Shown one piece after another: positions 11,611 through 23,516 of a stretch of 64,000 nt of DNA. How positions within the stretch are numbered: the stretch's first letter is position 1; every line of letters begins with the position of its first letter. A program made the position numbers and the translations under genes. Under the pieces are notes generated by a model. That model saw only the letters and a list, made by a program, of their open reading frames with translations, did not search any database and had not been told where the DNA came from. Origin of the DNA: Euglena gracilis (lineage: Eukaryota > Euglenida > Euglenophyceae > Euglenales); contig CP154956.1 in assembly GCA_039621445.1 (NCBI GenBank), positions 4,028,170 to 4,092,169 of the forward strand. The letters run 5' to 3'.

Positions 11611-11957
11611 TTGTGTGGTTGTGGTTGTTTTTTTTGGGAGGTTGATGCTGATTTTGTCCCCTTGTCTTGATTTTGTCCCCACCCCTCCAAACAATTCCCC
11701 CAAAAGGAGACTGCTGTCAAATACACAACACACTTTTATGTGGGGGGAGCCCCACATAAAAGTGGGGCTCCCCCCTTGCTTACAAACCATCTGAGGCAAA
11801 CAGGGTTACAATGCCTCAGTTGTGGAGGTCACTGACGGGGCGAGAGAAAAATTTTAAAAAAAAGCTGTTTGACCAAAAAGGGGGTGAATAATGGAAAGGG
11901 TTTGGGTTCGATCTGACATGGTCTCTAACGTGAGTGTTGCGTTCTTTTTTTTTTCAG

Positions 11958-12151
11958 TCCCTGGCCCAAACCCAAAACCTGCATACCTGAACGCTCCCGA
12001 ACCCAGAACAAACGGTCAAGCCCCACATGTATTTCTTAGGTCGCCACAGGCGGGACCTAAGAGCAGCGAAACCCAGCAGTTTGATGGTGCCTCCTTTGGT
12101 GGTGCCACCCACACACATCCCACAGGCTCCTGTCGCTTTGTGCCAGTGCCC
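11958..12151 (+). CDS. Candidate exon VPGPNPKPAYLNAPEP (copy 1, cut by gap)
   Basis: Same exon as 20635-20856, truncated at the contig end. Confidence 0.55.
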
Positions 12152-12164
12152 NNNNNNNNNNNNN
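12152..12164. other. Assembly gap (13 N)
   Basis: Thirteen Ns join the two near-identical blocks. Confidence 1.
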
Positions 12165-12257
12165 CACATCCCTGGAATGTTTGTCGCACCTTGGACAAAG
12201 AGTGTGGAAGGAATTGCTTACTCTATTCATAAAGAAAAGGTGCAATTTCCAAACCTT
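12165..12257 (+). CDS. Candidate exon SLECLSHLGQRVWKELL (copy 2, cut by gap)
   Basis: Allelic counterpart of 3128-3222, with silent T/C and G/A changes. Its first bases are lost in the N gap. Confidence 0.45.
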
Positions 12258-12319
12258 TTCCAGGCATCCAGCCGTTCATGAGGAATGCAATATCGGTTGC
12301 AGTCGAAATTTCTGCCCAC

Positions 12320-12415
12320 GATCTTTCTCAGGTGCTGGGTCCCAGTGTTATATTACAACACATGCCCCACGAAAAATGTGTGGTTGAATTGTGGTGTTCG
12401 AATCTTGTGCTCACG
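12320..12415 (+). CDS. Candidate exon ending at a GTGAGC donor (copy 2)
   Basis: Counterpart of 3285-3380 with four substitutions. Two are silent in the frame that is in phase with the preceding exon. The donor is intact. Confidence 0.4.
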
Positions 12416-13700
12416 GTGAGCAGCGATTTGTGCATTACAGGATTTGTACATCAAGTTAACAACCATAATTTTTGCAGTTTTTTTTTTGGTAAAGACACCA
12501 AAGTGCGTCCGCAGTTGGTTCTTTTCTGTCGATAGGACCACGTTCCGAAAGGGTGAACCCCAGGTTCAAAGTGGTTGCCTGGCAGTGTGCTGGTGCAGGT
12601 GGGCATGCAGGGCTTGGCTGCTTCCTGGGGCGGAGTCCCGTTGCCCCGGCGCTACGGCATTCCCCTTACCAACCGCGATCCCAATTACAGTCCGGACAAA
12701 AATGACGGGAAACAAAAATGATGGGAAACCGCCAAAAATTTCCATAGATTTTTTCCCCGTCATTTCCCCCCCAAACCTTTTTTACGCGCCTCTGGGGGGG
12801 CCACGTCCAGGGTGTTCAAATTTCAACGTAAAAAGATGGGGGGTGACCTATCGAAAAATCGACACCCCAGAAGACCATTTTTGACCAGGGGTTGATAAAA
12901 AGTTGTCTGGTTGGGGCTTACAGCACAATGAACAGTTGTCCCGGGACAATTTTCACCCATTTCTTGTGCTGCTTTGCTGGTCATGCAGCACCTGCCTGCG
13001 GAGAAAGATCTAAGTGCAGATGGGTAAATGTGGGAATCAAACTCTGGGGCTGAAAAATATTAAATAATAATAAAAAAATATCATTGTAAACACCAATTGT
13101 TTTGAATGAAAGAGGGGGGATTTGGCGGCTTGTGATTCGGGGGTGGGAGATACAAATATGGCATATACATACACAATCCGCGAAATAGATTCGGACCCCA
13201 ATTTGATGGGGCGGCAGGCCAGTTAGCCATGGTGTGTTGAATGACAGGAAGCCTTTTGGTCGCCTTATTTTGCAATCTGGTGCTTCTTCTTTTTTTGTGG
13301 AAACTGCCCGTCACCTTTTTGGCACCCTACCAGGCCATTCCATTGAGCCCTCCCAGGAACAGATGGGAATGAGGTTGGTTGTGGTGGGGGGTCCGTACTC
13401 CCTCAAGGCTTTCCATACATCCCCCCCCCCCGCAGGTTGTTAAGTTGCCAAACAGCGCCCAGGAAGGCATTTGACGGCTGAGTGGCGGGCCCAGGCTTTG
13501 TTTTCAGGAAGTGCGCCGCCCCAGTGGGGGGCTGGGTGTTTTTGGCAGGCAGCGTTTAGGGCATTTTCGACCCCCTCGCGGGGTAGGGGTCTGGGGTGGG
13601 TCGTTCTACAGCATCCCCCAAAGCGCCAAAGGCGCCGGGGCCCGAACATGCCCATGCTCAAGGGAAATTTGGCGTGCTCGGCAGGCACCGGGGTCCAGAG

Positions 13701-13840
13701 CAGACCTCTGTTTAGTGTGTATCGGCAAAAAATTTTGTGTATCGTGTGAATCAGCAAATAATAATTTGTGTATCGGTGTGTATCGGCAAAAAAAATTTGT
13801 GTGCGGTGTGTATCGTTGATACACACTAAACAGAGGTCTG
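13701..13840. mobile_element. hAT-like MITE, CAGACCTCTG family (allele 2 only)
   Basis: 140 bp with inverted ends CAGACCTCTGTTTAGTGTGT / ...CTAAACAGAGGTCTG and internal GTGTATCGGCAAAAAA repeats. Flanked by an 8-bp duplication (gtccagag / gtccaaag, one mismatch). Copy 1 has the empty site with a single gtccaaag at 4835-4842. Second copy: 38054-38194. Confidence 0.9.
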
Positions 13841-14714
13841 GTCCAAAGCCGACCCCCCCCCCCGTGGGCCATGCCTGCTGTGGGCAGGCACCGTAGCATA
13901 CGGCACCCCCTGGGGAGGTTGGTAAACAGAAGCCTAAGTGGGGCTGGCCAGGTCTGCCCACCCACCCGTCGCCTTCATAGGCACCAGGCTGGCACCCCCC
14001 CCCCTGCCCCTCCACCCGCCGCCCCGCGGTCTGCCGTCCCGGGACTCCGCCCCGGCGCCGTGCCGCCCCTGAACCTCCGGGCGCTGGCGCAGCCCACGCC
14101 GGGCCCGGGGCGGCGGCCGCCGCGCGCGGCGGCCCCCCCCCCGGCCCCCGCCCCCGCCCCCCCCCCCCCCCCCCCCCCGCCCCCGCCCATGCTTCTTTTT
14201 CACTCCGAAACCCCAGGGAGGTGGGGGCCCCAGGGAGGTGGGGGGGGGGGGGTGGCTGGGTCCGGAGCCAGACCCCCATGCCAGAGGCCGTACGGGTTTC
14301 AACGCCAAGCGCCGAAAATTGTTTCTGAACCACCCTTTTTGGGGGGAGGTGCCACCGGGGGGGGGGGGCTCTTCCGGGTTGGGTGAATCCGGTGCCCCCC
14401 CCCGGGGTGTCTTAAAAAGAAGCCTGTCCCTGTCTCTGCCCCTGCCTCCCCGGCTGTCAGCCGGCAGGCTGCATATGGGTTCTGCCCTCCTCGGCCTGCA
14501 TAGCTGGAGTTTTCTTTGGGGCGAAAAGTCAGTAAATGACGCAATTCCCATGGGGTCTTTCGTTCATCAGGGTGTGTTGGCCGAACCTTCGACCATTTCC
14601 TGCTGGTTCCGAGAGGGGTGGTGGAAGGTGGCAGTTAGGGGTTTGTTTGTCAGCTTGGCGCCAGAAGAAAGTTGGTCTTTCTGGCATTGCCACTGTTTTG
14701 GTTACCATTGCTTA

Positions 14715-15138
14715 CCCGCCCCCCCCCCCGGGCAATTGACCCCCCCGGGCAATTGTCACCCCTGGCTGTGCCGGCCAATTTGTCACCCCCCTCAGTGCTG
14801 CCCGATTTGTCACCCCCCCCCCACAGAAGATGTTTGTGAACTTTCTTTTCGCCGACACGACTCGATTGATCCTCTATTTCGGTACAATGTGCTGAGAAAT
14901 GTCACATACCAAATGCTCTGCACAATATCACAACCATAGATGCATTTTTGCGTGTTCACTGGTGTTTCAGATCGTGTTTTTGGTCATTTGGATTTAATGT
15001 GGCCTACATGGGTGGGCAATTGACGCCCCCGGGCAATTGTCACCCCCCTCTGTGCCGGCCAAATTGTCACCCCGGGAAATTGTCACCCCCCTCCGTGCAG
15101 CCCGATTTGTCACGCGACAATTCCCCGGGGGGGGCGGG
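14715..15138. mobile_element. TA-target element, family A (allele 2 only)
   Basis: Poly-C, GGGCAATTGTCACC terminal modules in inverted orientation around a ~200-bp core (cacagaagatgtttgtgaac ...). Flanked by TA (gctTA / TAtgtt). In allele 1 this exact point is unoccupied, but a family B element lies about 9 bp away. Copies: 23086-23491, 25253-25655, 29877-30718. Confidence 0.85.
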
Positions 15139-16279
15139 TATGTTCGACCCCACACCCTCGGGGGGGGGGGGGGCGGGGTGACTGGCTGGATAGCAGGTAG
15201 CAGGTGGGTGACTGGTTTGTGAAACATGGCCAGCTGAGCGGGTCGCCCCTGGCCAGTAAAATATGGGCAGAAATTTTTCCTTCCCAAAGTGGACCAAAAA
15301 ATGTGCGTTTTTTTGGAGTGGGCACTTTTCGGGCATTTGTCAAAACTGCAGAATTTCGTCGCACAAAACAATTATTTGCATATTTTATTTAACAATTTTT
15401 TGTGTGTATTTGCCTGTTTGGTGCATCTTTCACTCCCCCCCCCAAAACACATATTTTGCATATTTTGTACATATTTCGAGGTTTTGCGGGACATTCTGCA
15501 GCATATTTGCAGCATATTTTTCAGGTGAATTTCGCTATTTCTATTTTCATATGTATCTATCATCTATTACCTAATTTTTATGGCCTTTTTTCTTTTTTTC
15601 GCCTTTATTGGTCATTTTGGGCATTCATGTGCCACAGACCTACCATACGTGTGTATTGACAGAAAGCATTTCTGCACCACATTATGGGGAAATTTATTTT
15701 TATGAATTAGCATTTTTTTCTGAATTAGTTCGTTGGCGTATAACAACAATCTTTTTCATGCTGGGATCCATCTGGACCGGGGGGGGGATGGTCCATACCC
15801 CCCTCCTGGTCAGGGCCCCCTTTAGCTAAAACCATTAGGTCGCCCTTTGGTTTGGTTTGGCCGGGGAGTGGGTGGACGGTGGGGGTTTGCACGTTGGGGG
15901 CCAGGGCTGCACGGGAAAGCCTCGTGGGGGGGGGGGTTGACCCTTCCACCTCCCCACCCGGGAGATGGGGGGGGTCGACCCCACCAACCATTGAAAAATG
16001 GCACCAAAGAAAAATCTTGACCTAACATCAGTGAGGTGGGGGTTGTCATAGGGTTTTGGGGATTCCCGTACAGCCCTGGGGGTAGCAGCTTGGTCGGTGT
16101 TGCTCTGGACCCCTGGCGTTCGGCAGCCGGCCGGCCTCGCCCCTGCCATCATGGCGGAGGAAACGCTGTCCCCACCCGAACCCGCCGCGGAGGTGGACGT
16201 TCCCGGACAGCGGTGGCCAGAAACTCCCATACACCGGGCTGGTTACCCGGTGACTGACTGACCCTCCCCTTGTTTGCAG

Positions 16280-16378
16280 AACACATTTTTTCAGCTTTTT
16301 GGGGGGTTTCCGAAACAGCACTCTCCCATCACTTCCATCACAGCAAAATACAGCGAGACCCAAGTGATCGCTGGAGAG
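16280..16378 (+). CDS. Candidate exon NTFFQLFGGFPKQHSPITSI (copy 2)
   Basis: Allelic counterpart of 7581-7679 with the same acceptor and donor. Confidence 0.5.
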
Positions 16379-16921
16379 GTAACACACCAGTCTGCCAGTT
16401 AGGGTTCAAGGGATAATCCGAGGTCTGAAGTGCCCCCCCCCCCTTGTCCAATGACCGGGCTTATCCAATAACCAACAGCAAAAAATGATTATTACCCCCC
16501 TTGAACACAAGCAAATCATTTATTGGCATTTTCAGCCAGTTTATGGTAATCATCCCAACAAGTTACAAAAATGCAGCTTCTATGAAGCACGCAAATGCAA
16601 AAAAGCGAAATTCACACCAAATTCTTCCCAAACTGTTTTGGCCACTGCTGACCATTTTTTTGCTCATTTTTTATAAAGCCATTTCGGCCATTCTTGACCA
16701 TTCTTGGCCAACTCTCAGCAACTTTCAGCCGTTTATTGCAACCTTGCAACTTTCCATTAATGTTAGTCATTTTGGGCTTTTTGTGATTGTATTCGGGTTT
16801 CCAAAAATCGTCCCCAGGGGTCGCTTTCTTTGGGGGTTGCGTATATTTGGAAACACAGGAGTGGTTTCGCCGCGGCACACTCCCCCCCCCACCCCCCCCC
16901 CCTCTGGCCACCCCTGGCCCC

Positions 16922-17014
16922 AGCGGGTCGGTGGTGGAGGGGGAGAATTGTGGCCCAGACGACGCCGGGAGCGTCACGCTGAGCCTCTCCCCCGTACACT
17001 CTGCGCCCGCCATC
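16922..17014 (+). CDS. Candidate exon SGSVVEGENCGPDDAGSVTL (copy 2)
   Basis: Counterpart of 8240-8332; the encoded peptide is identical despite three base changes, and the boundary triplets are conserved. Confidence 0.6.
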
Positions 17015-17732
17015 GGCCAGGCCGTCGCCCGGTGCTGGGGGGGGGGGACACCCAGGTTTCGAAAAAAGGAGGGTGCATGGGGGTTTAGGTCCCCCCCCCC
17101 CCTGGACCAAAGGGGTGTCCGTCCGGACCACTCCCCCCACCTGCCCAAACCCGGGGGGGGGGGTGCCCGGGCCCCCCAAAAAGTTCAAAATCTTCTTTCC
17201 GGCGCTTTGCTTTGCTTTGCGCCGAAAGTTTTTTTTTCCATTTTTGACAAATTTTTGCCCAGACAGTGCCCAAAGCGGGTCGGGATTCGTGCCTGGCCGA
17301 AAATCGGTCACCTGGACGGCGCCACTCTCCTTTGTTAAAAAAAAACAGGAATTCAGTTTTCGACCCCCCCAATGACACAAAGTCCAAAAAAGCAGATAGA
17401 TGATCATAATCCTGAAAATAAAGTCCCACAACAATTTTTTTCACGTTAAAAGTATTTTAAAGATGCGACATTGTGAAGTGATTTATGAAAAAAAAAATTT
17501 GGGTGACAGGTCAGTGGTTCAGAGATGGGAGACAGCTTCCCGGACGACACGCACCATGCGTCGCCCTCGGGCAGAGGGATGATGCAACACCTGGCCACAA
17601 ATACAAGATTTCGCAGCATTCCCAATTGCCCAATTCCCAATTCCCAAGCGGCAACGGGGGGGATGTTGCTTCCGGGTTTGCGGCGCACACACAAGCATCC
17701 CAGCTGGCCAATGGGTGCGGCGGCCTGGCGCA

Positions 17733-17825
17733 AACGAGGCCGCAGACGCTGATGTGATCCTACGCCCCTCTGCCGTGGTTGTGGCCAGCGCGGTGGCTGA
17801 CGGGGTCGACAGCGCGCCGGAAGAC
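17733..17825 (+). CDS. Candidate exon ADVILRPSAVVVASAVADGV (copy 2)
   Basis: Counterpart of 9052-9168, lacking one 24-bp GVDSA-type repeat unit in frame. Confidence 0.6.
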
Positions 17826-17847
17826 CGCCAGGGCTTACCTCTGCCAG

Positions 17848-18015
17848 CACAATCTGGATCCCATTACTGCCACCCATATTCCCCTGGCTGAGAAAATGCA
17901 TCGGTATTGGCTCAGCTGTCGGGTGGCGGCATTGGGGCGGGGAGTGGGTGGCTGTTGGGCTTTTGGGTGTTCATTATTCTCCCCCCTTGGCCGTCTTTGG
18001 AGCAGGTTCACGTTC
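17848..18015 (+). CDS. Candidate exon region HNLDPIT...GVHYSPPLAVF (copy 2)
   Basis: Counterpart of 9190-9358. One extra base lies just before the acceptor (ctctgccag), which places that base in the intron. Confidence 0.35.
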
Positions 18016-18575
18016 ATCACAGTTCTCCCCCATACAATCACTTAGTCACTGGCCGACCCCCCCTCCCGGGCAGGGGTGTGACTGGTTTTTTTCAGAGTGA
18101 CTGACTACTTTTTGGCCCGGACCCTCTCCCCCCCAGGGGGGGGGGTCGGCAAAAAACCATCAAAGTGACCCGGTGCCAAAGGCGCCGGGAATTTTTTTTT
18201 GCCTTTTTTCATGTTTTTGGTCAAAGTTCCTTTGGATTCCAGAGTGGCTGACCCGCCAGGGGGGGCTAGTGACTGACTGGTTTCCAAATAAGTGACTGAC
18301 TGGTTTTTCAAAGACTGGAGTGCCCCCCCTCCCCCCTGAGGGTCGTTAAAAAAATTGTATGTTCTCTCCATCTGCCTATTGCCCACATCAGGAATCTTTG
18401 CCTTGCCAGTGAAAACAAGCAGTGTGTGCCACAAACAAAAGCGCACAATTTTGTAGTATACCAATCCAATAAATTGCTCTCCGGGAAAGATTTTTTTTGA
18501 ATGAGTGACGACTTTTTGAACCAGCTTGGGAGATGCCTTTTTGACCTGAGTGTAGGGGGCCTCCAATTGGGTTAT

Positions 18576-18577
<2 letters not shown>

Positions 18578-18622
<45 letters not shown>
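18578..18622. repeat. (CA)n microsatellite, long allele
   Basis: About 22 CA units; see 9929-9950. Confidence 0.9.
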
Positions 18623-18627
<5 letters not shown>

Positions 18628-18932
18628 ACATCTTCACACCCCCCACCAAGCCAGAGGCAGTGCCCTTAGCCATGCCCCCAACGGTGACACACTGCAGCTG
18701 GTGTAGAGCAGGCCGTTGCGATATATGCCCGAGTCCCCCAAACCCTGGCGCCTGTTGGCTGATGTGGTTCAACCCAAAGGATTGGTCCGCGTCACATTCA
18801 TCCACTGAAGTTAACTACAAATAACTACAGATAACTACAGATTCACCCGAATCCCCGAAAACAGATAACTGCGGATAACTGCGGATGACCAATAAACAAT
18901 TTTTTTTGACCAGTGAGGATGCGCAATAACTA

Positions 18933-19294
18933 CCCCCCCCCCTTGTCACCACCTCTTGTCTGAGCACCCCCCAGTTCTTACCCATCTTTTTAAAGGTCAT
19001 CTTTTCAAGGAGACTTCTTTTGTGCATGGTTTTTAAAGAAATTTCTCGAAAATTTCGACATTTTAGAAACTTCTGGGACCTGATATAGTGAGATATTGTT
19101 GATGTCCGCAAGTTCAACAGTGGACCTCCAAAATGAGGGATTTTTTTCTCTTTCCGAAGCCAGATTTTTTCGCAGTCAAAATTTTACCCCTTGTTTGAGC
19201 ACCACCACCCCGGTTCTTCTCATATTTTGGCATGTTAGGCACCCCCCCCTGGTGCTTAACATGTTTTCTGGTGCGTAGACAAGGGGGGGGGAGG
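18933..19294. mobile_element. TA-target element, family D (copy 2)
   Basis: Allelic counterpart of 10262-10623, with differing homopolymer lengths. Confidence 0.6.
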
Positions 19295-20133
19295 TGCATG
19301 AAACTCACCTGTTTTTTTGGCCATTTTAGGCAGTTCTGCCTCTTTTGGCCACGTCTGGTAACTTTTTTGGGGCTGCCTCGTCTGGTTTTGACTGTTTTTG
19401 GCTGCTTGGGGGGGGGGCGCCTCTCTCAGGCCACTTTTGGCAGTTTGGCTATTTCTGGCTGCTTTCTGACTGACGACATTAATTGGCTGTTTTTGAGTGT
19501 TTTTTTGGTCTCATTTGGAGGTTTATGGCTATTTTTGACTGCATTTGACCACTTTTGGCTGCTTCTGGCTGCTTCTAGCTCTTTCTGCCTCTAGCCTCTT
19601 TTGTCATTTTCTAATATTCTCGTAATTTTAGGCTTTACTGCGGCGACATCATGATCAAGGATTGCTGTTCTCAGCGGTTGCTGCCATTTCTGGATTGACA
19701 TCCCCAGTCAGCACAGGCATCTTTGCAACTGCAGATAACTACGGATAGCCACGGAAAAGTGCAAAAGAAACATTGACCCTCCAACGACGGATGAGCAGCC
19801 ATCCCTCACCCAGCACATGGAGCTGTCAGCCGTGGGACGGCAGAAACATTATTCTTTTGTGGTGTCTTTTGGTTTTTGGCAAAGCGTGAGTGTTTAGTTT
19901 GTTTTTTTAATTTTTCCCAATTGATTTTCAAGATTGCAGTTAAGAGATTTTGAGTTAGAAAGTTCCGTATTTTGGACCAGATTATCCACTGTGACCAGAT
20001 TTGTGCCATTGGACTTTTTTTTTCTTCGCCAACGACTTGCATGTTTTACGTGTTCCCAGGACAGGTTTTTTTTCTTTTGTATGTTTGTTAACACCCGGTC
20101 TGGGCCCTCTCGAATGCATGAAAACACAGTGCT

Positions 20134-20152
20134 TTGTGTGTGTGTGTGTGTG

Positions 20153-20207
<55 letters not shown>

Positions 20208-20212
20208 CGTGC

Positions 20213-20304
<92 letters not shown>

Positions 20305-20305
20305 T
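20134..20305. repeat. (TG)n microsatellite, copy 2
   Basis: A longer, interrupted (GCGTGCGTGCGTG) allele of the 11478-11610 array. Confidence 0.97.
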
Positions 20306-20634
20306 TGTGTGGTTGTAGTTGTTTTTTTTTTGGGAGGTTGATGCTGATTTTGTCCCCTTGTCTTGATTTTGTCCCCACCCCTCCAAACAATTCCCCCAAA
20401 AGGAGACTGCTGTCAAATACACAACCCCCACATAAAAGTGGGGCTCCCCCCTTGCTTACAAACCATCTGAGGCAAACAGGGTTACAATGCCTCAGTTGTG
20501 GAGGTCACTGACGGGGCGAGAGAAAAACTTTAAAAAAAAGCTGTTTGACCAAAAAGGGGGTGAATAATGGAAAGGGTTTGGGTTCGATCTGACATGGTCT
20601 CTAACGTGAGTGTTGCGTTCTTTTTTTTTTCCAG

Positions 20635-20856
20635 TCCCTGGCCCAAACCCAAAACCTGCATACCTGAACGCTCCCGAACCCAGAACAAACGGTCAAGCCC
20701 CACATGTATTTCTTAGGTCGCCACAGGCGGGACCTAAGAGCAGCGAAACCCAGCAGTTTGATGGTGCCTCCTTTGGTGGTGCCACCCACACACATCCCAC
20801 AGGCTCCTGTCGCTTTGTGCCAGTGCCCCACCCCTTCAACCTGGCCCCTTGTCAAG
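20635..20856 (+). CDS. Candidate exon VPGPNPKPAYLNAPEP...HPFNLAPCQ
   Basis: Strong conventional sites: T10-CCAG| and GTCAAG|GTAAGC. One frame is open over 222 bp (Pro/Gly-rich, includes FDGASFGGATHTHPTGSCRF), ending in phase 1. Identical in both copies as far as copy 1 goes. No family is recognised; it could be an extracellular or disordered segment. Confidence 0.6.
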
Positions 20857-21041
20857 GTAAGCTGCCCACGTTGTGGGACGCGCTCCCCGCACGCTAACCT
20901 CCCCACAGCAATGGTGCTCAGGAAGCCCCGTTGATTATGTGGCCGTGGGGAGCCAATTGTTGTGCTGCTGTCCCGGCTTGACCAGAATCCATATGATTTT
21001 AAGTGACAAATTCCCTTTTTTTTATTTCGGTAATTTTCTAG

Positions 21042-21103
21042 TGTCCCCTCCAAACGAGCTTGGAGTTTCAGCAACCATTGGCCAGTTCAGCAGGAACCTG
21101 AAC
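21042..21103 (+). CDS. Candidate exon VSPPNELGVSATIGQFSRNL
   Basis: Acceptor TTTTCTAG|TG; its two leading bases complete the phase-1 codon of 20635-20856, giving CQ-VSPPNELGVSATIGQF. The end is proposed at AAC|tcgCAG. An alternative acceptor at 20907 would stop after eight codons. Confidence 0.45.
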
Positions 21104-21538
21104 TCGCAGACCTCTATTTTTCCCTGGTTTTGCCATTTTGGTACATTTTAATCTTTTTTTGGCGCACTTCACACACTTTGGGTATTTTATGAAAAATCCT
21201 TCGGCCATTTCCACAGTGTTTGTGTGATTGTGGCTCGATTTTGTAGTCGATTTTTTATCCATTTGTCATTTATCATATGTATTCATTATTTGTTTTTCTA
21301 TTTGTCCATTTTCACTTTTGTTTCTATTTGACATTTTGAATGGGAAATTGCCGCAAGGACACCCCCGCCAACACTCGGTCGCGGCCGGTGGCTTGCTTCC
21401 GGAACAGTTCGATCCTTGGTGCTCTTTTTCCCCCTAACCCCCCCCCCGGCCAACATTGCCGCGTTCTGCCACTTCCCTGCCCTGTCCACTTGCGAAAGCC
21501 GCTCCCCCCCGTCCCCCTCACCCTCTTTTGCCCCTCAG

Positions 21539-21645
21539 AGGTCCGGGTCTTACGTCGGCCTAACCCGCAGTCCGCCCCCCTCCTCCCAACCAGCCTAACT
21601 GCCCCAGTCGCCGCCCCTCATCAAGCCAGCACCTGTGCAGAACCG
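21539..21645 (+). CDS. Candidate exon VRVLRRPNPQSAPLLPTSLT
   Basis: Acceptor CTCTTTTGCCCCTCAG|, donor GAACCG|GTGAGA (phase 0). The only frame without stops reads VRVLRRPNPQSAPLLPTSLT then APVAAPHQASTCAEP. Confidence 0.5.
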
Positions 21646-21750
21646 GTGAGACTGTGCGATGGGTGAGAGCCATGATGCTATGTGTGTGGTGTGCGTGTTT
21701 GATGTGTGCATTCACGACGTGTATGTTTGTTCATGTGCTCTCTGTATTCT

Positions 21751-21805
21751 CTCTCTCTCTCTCTCTCTCTCGCTCTCGCTCTCTCTCTCACACACTCTCT
21801 CTTTG
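21751..21805. repeat. (TC)n microsatellite
   Basis: Interrupted CT repeat followed by (GT)n, inside the intron between two exon candidates. Confidence 0.9.
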
Positions 21806-21945
21806 TGTGTGTGTGTGTGGTGTATGTGCGTGTGTGTGTGTGGGTGCGTGCCTGTGGATGTTTGTGACGTCGCACATAGTGTGGGTGGCTGTTTTGACAT
21901 GTTTTTTCAAATTGGTGCGAAGCAATTTCACACCTTCTGTCCCAG

Positions 21946-22053
21946 GTCACAGGTTTCTGCTATCCATCTGTCAATAGACCCTCTTTCGGCGTCCCACACC
22001 GGTCGTTCTTCCATCGTGGGGTGTTGGTGTTGTTTTTCGGGAGGGAAGAACAC
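21946..22053 (+). CDS. Candidate exon VTGFCYPSVNRPSFGVPHRS
   Basis: Acceptor CTTCTGTCCCAG|, donor GAACAC|GTGAGA; 36 codons, phase 0 on both sides, compatible with the preceding exon. Sequence VTGFCYPSVNRPSFGVPHRS then FFHRGVLVLFFGREEH. Confidence 0.55.
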
Positions 22054-22180
22054 GTGAGAGTATTGCCACACATGAGAATATATTTTATAAGGTTGAGTGC
22101 CATCCATCTGTTCTTTCGTTGTTTTTCGGGGAGGTCATACCACAGGGACCCATTTTTGCAAAGCCAACAGCTTTTTCCAG

Positions 22181-22243
22181 CCATGCACCCTGAACGAGTA
22201 CGGGTGCAGTTTGGTTTTTACGGAGCGTTGTAAATTGAAATGA
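22181..22243 (+). CDS. Candidate terminal exon PCTLNEYGCSLVFTERCKLK
   Basis: Acceptor GCTTTTTCCAG|CCA in phase 0 with the previous exon; twenty codons then TGA. An alternative is the acceptor at 22135 (GGGGAG|GTC), which also ends quickly in a stop. It would close the unidentified plus-strand gene. Confidence 0.4.
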   Translation, partial: PCTLNEYGCSLVFTERCKLK

Positions 22244-23085
22244 GTGCTCATGGGACGCGTTCTTCCTCCACGCCTGCCATGAGGAGGATGCCACCCCCAA
22301 GTTCCGGTGACCTCCTCACCATCATGGAATCGAAAAATAGCACCGAAGCGTTCTCCCGCATCCCCACTGCCTTCGTTGGACAAACCAATCGAACACCTGT
22401 GGCTCCTCTCAATTCAGTGGTTCTCCGGGTGCCTCGCCTCCTCCCCATCCGCCCGTGAGCCCCTACCCTAACCAGTGCGGAGGGCGGGGCGCCGTCCTCC
22501 CCAGCATCAGCCGCTTGGCCGCCGGAGCCAGAGATTTTTTTTTAAAACGTTTTGTGACCGGGGGGGGGTTCCTGCCGAGAGCCCCCTCCCCCCAAGGGTT
22601 GGGGTCAGGCTAAGTGGGTACCCTGCTGGGGAGGCGGGGTTTTGTTCTATTTTCGTCACAAGGTGACAAGAATATTTTTGGACACAAAATTGACCCCCCC
22701 AAAACTGCGTCCCCCCAGCCCCCCCCCCTCCTGGGTGGCCAAATGGGGTGGGTGGGTGGGCGGGTCCGGACCCCCCCTCCCCCCGGGGTCCTCAAAAAAG
22801 TCTCTGGCCGGAGCTCCCTTCGCCGCAGGGGCCGGTGGCAAGTACTCCTTGTGCCGCCACGTGTATCTGACGCCCTGACCGTCCCGCCGCACTCTGCATG
22901 TGCCTGCACTGGATGGTAGTGCACTCTGTTGGTCCGCTCGTTTTGGGCAGATTTTTGGGGGTGTTTTTCGTCGTCCAAATGATGGGTTTGGAATGATTTG
23001 GGCGAATTCTGGAGCGCTGGGCGACAAACCTGGTGGAAATCAAAAAATGAAAGAAGCTGGGCTCTACTCGACTACTCGACTACTA
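22244..23085. other. Unassigned stretch with two low-complexity-free islands
   Basis: 22250-22460 and 22800-22930 lack homopolymers and are open on both strands (e.g. plus frame SSGDLLTIMESKNSTEAFSR), so they may be exons, but no consistent boundaries or family were found. 22640-22800 is G/C-run repeat DNA. Confidence 0.3.
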
Positions 23086-23491
23086 CCCGCCCCCCCCCCC
23101 CCGGGCAATTGTCACCCCGGCTGTGCCGGCCAATTTGTCACCCCGGGAAATTGTCACCCCCCTCCGTGCTGCCCAATTTTTCACCTCCCCACAGAAGATG
23201 TTTGTGAACTGTCTTTTCGCCGATGGATCTTCCATTTCGCTACAACGTGCTGAGAAATGTCACATACCAAATGTTCTGCAAAATATCAAAACCATAGCTG
23301 CATTTTTGCGTGTTCACTGGCTTTTCAGATGGTGTCATTGGCCATTTAGTTTCAATGTGGCCAACATGGGTGGGCAATTGACGCCCCCGGGCAATTGCCA
23401 GCCCCCTCTGTGCTGGCCAAATTTTCACCCCGGGAAAATTGCCACCCCCCTCCGTGCTGCCCGATTTGTCGCGTGACAATTGCCCGGGGGG
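23086..23491. mobile_element. TA-target element, family A
   Basis: Full copy: C run + GGGCAATTGTCACC module, cacagaagatgtttgtgaac core, inverted module and G run; flanked by TA (actTA-type / TAcgcg). Confidence 0.85.
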
Positions 23492-23516
23492 TACGCGGGT
23501 GTTCAAAATTCAGGCC

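Larger units (their letters stand above)
12165..20828. repeat. Duplicated block, copy 2 (probable allele 2, contig start)
   Basis: Begins directly after the gap at the base corresponding to 3130. At 20828 it passes the last base of copy 1 and continues as unique sequence. Private insertions: 13701-13840 and 14715-15138. Confidence 0.9.
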
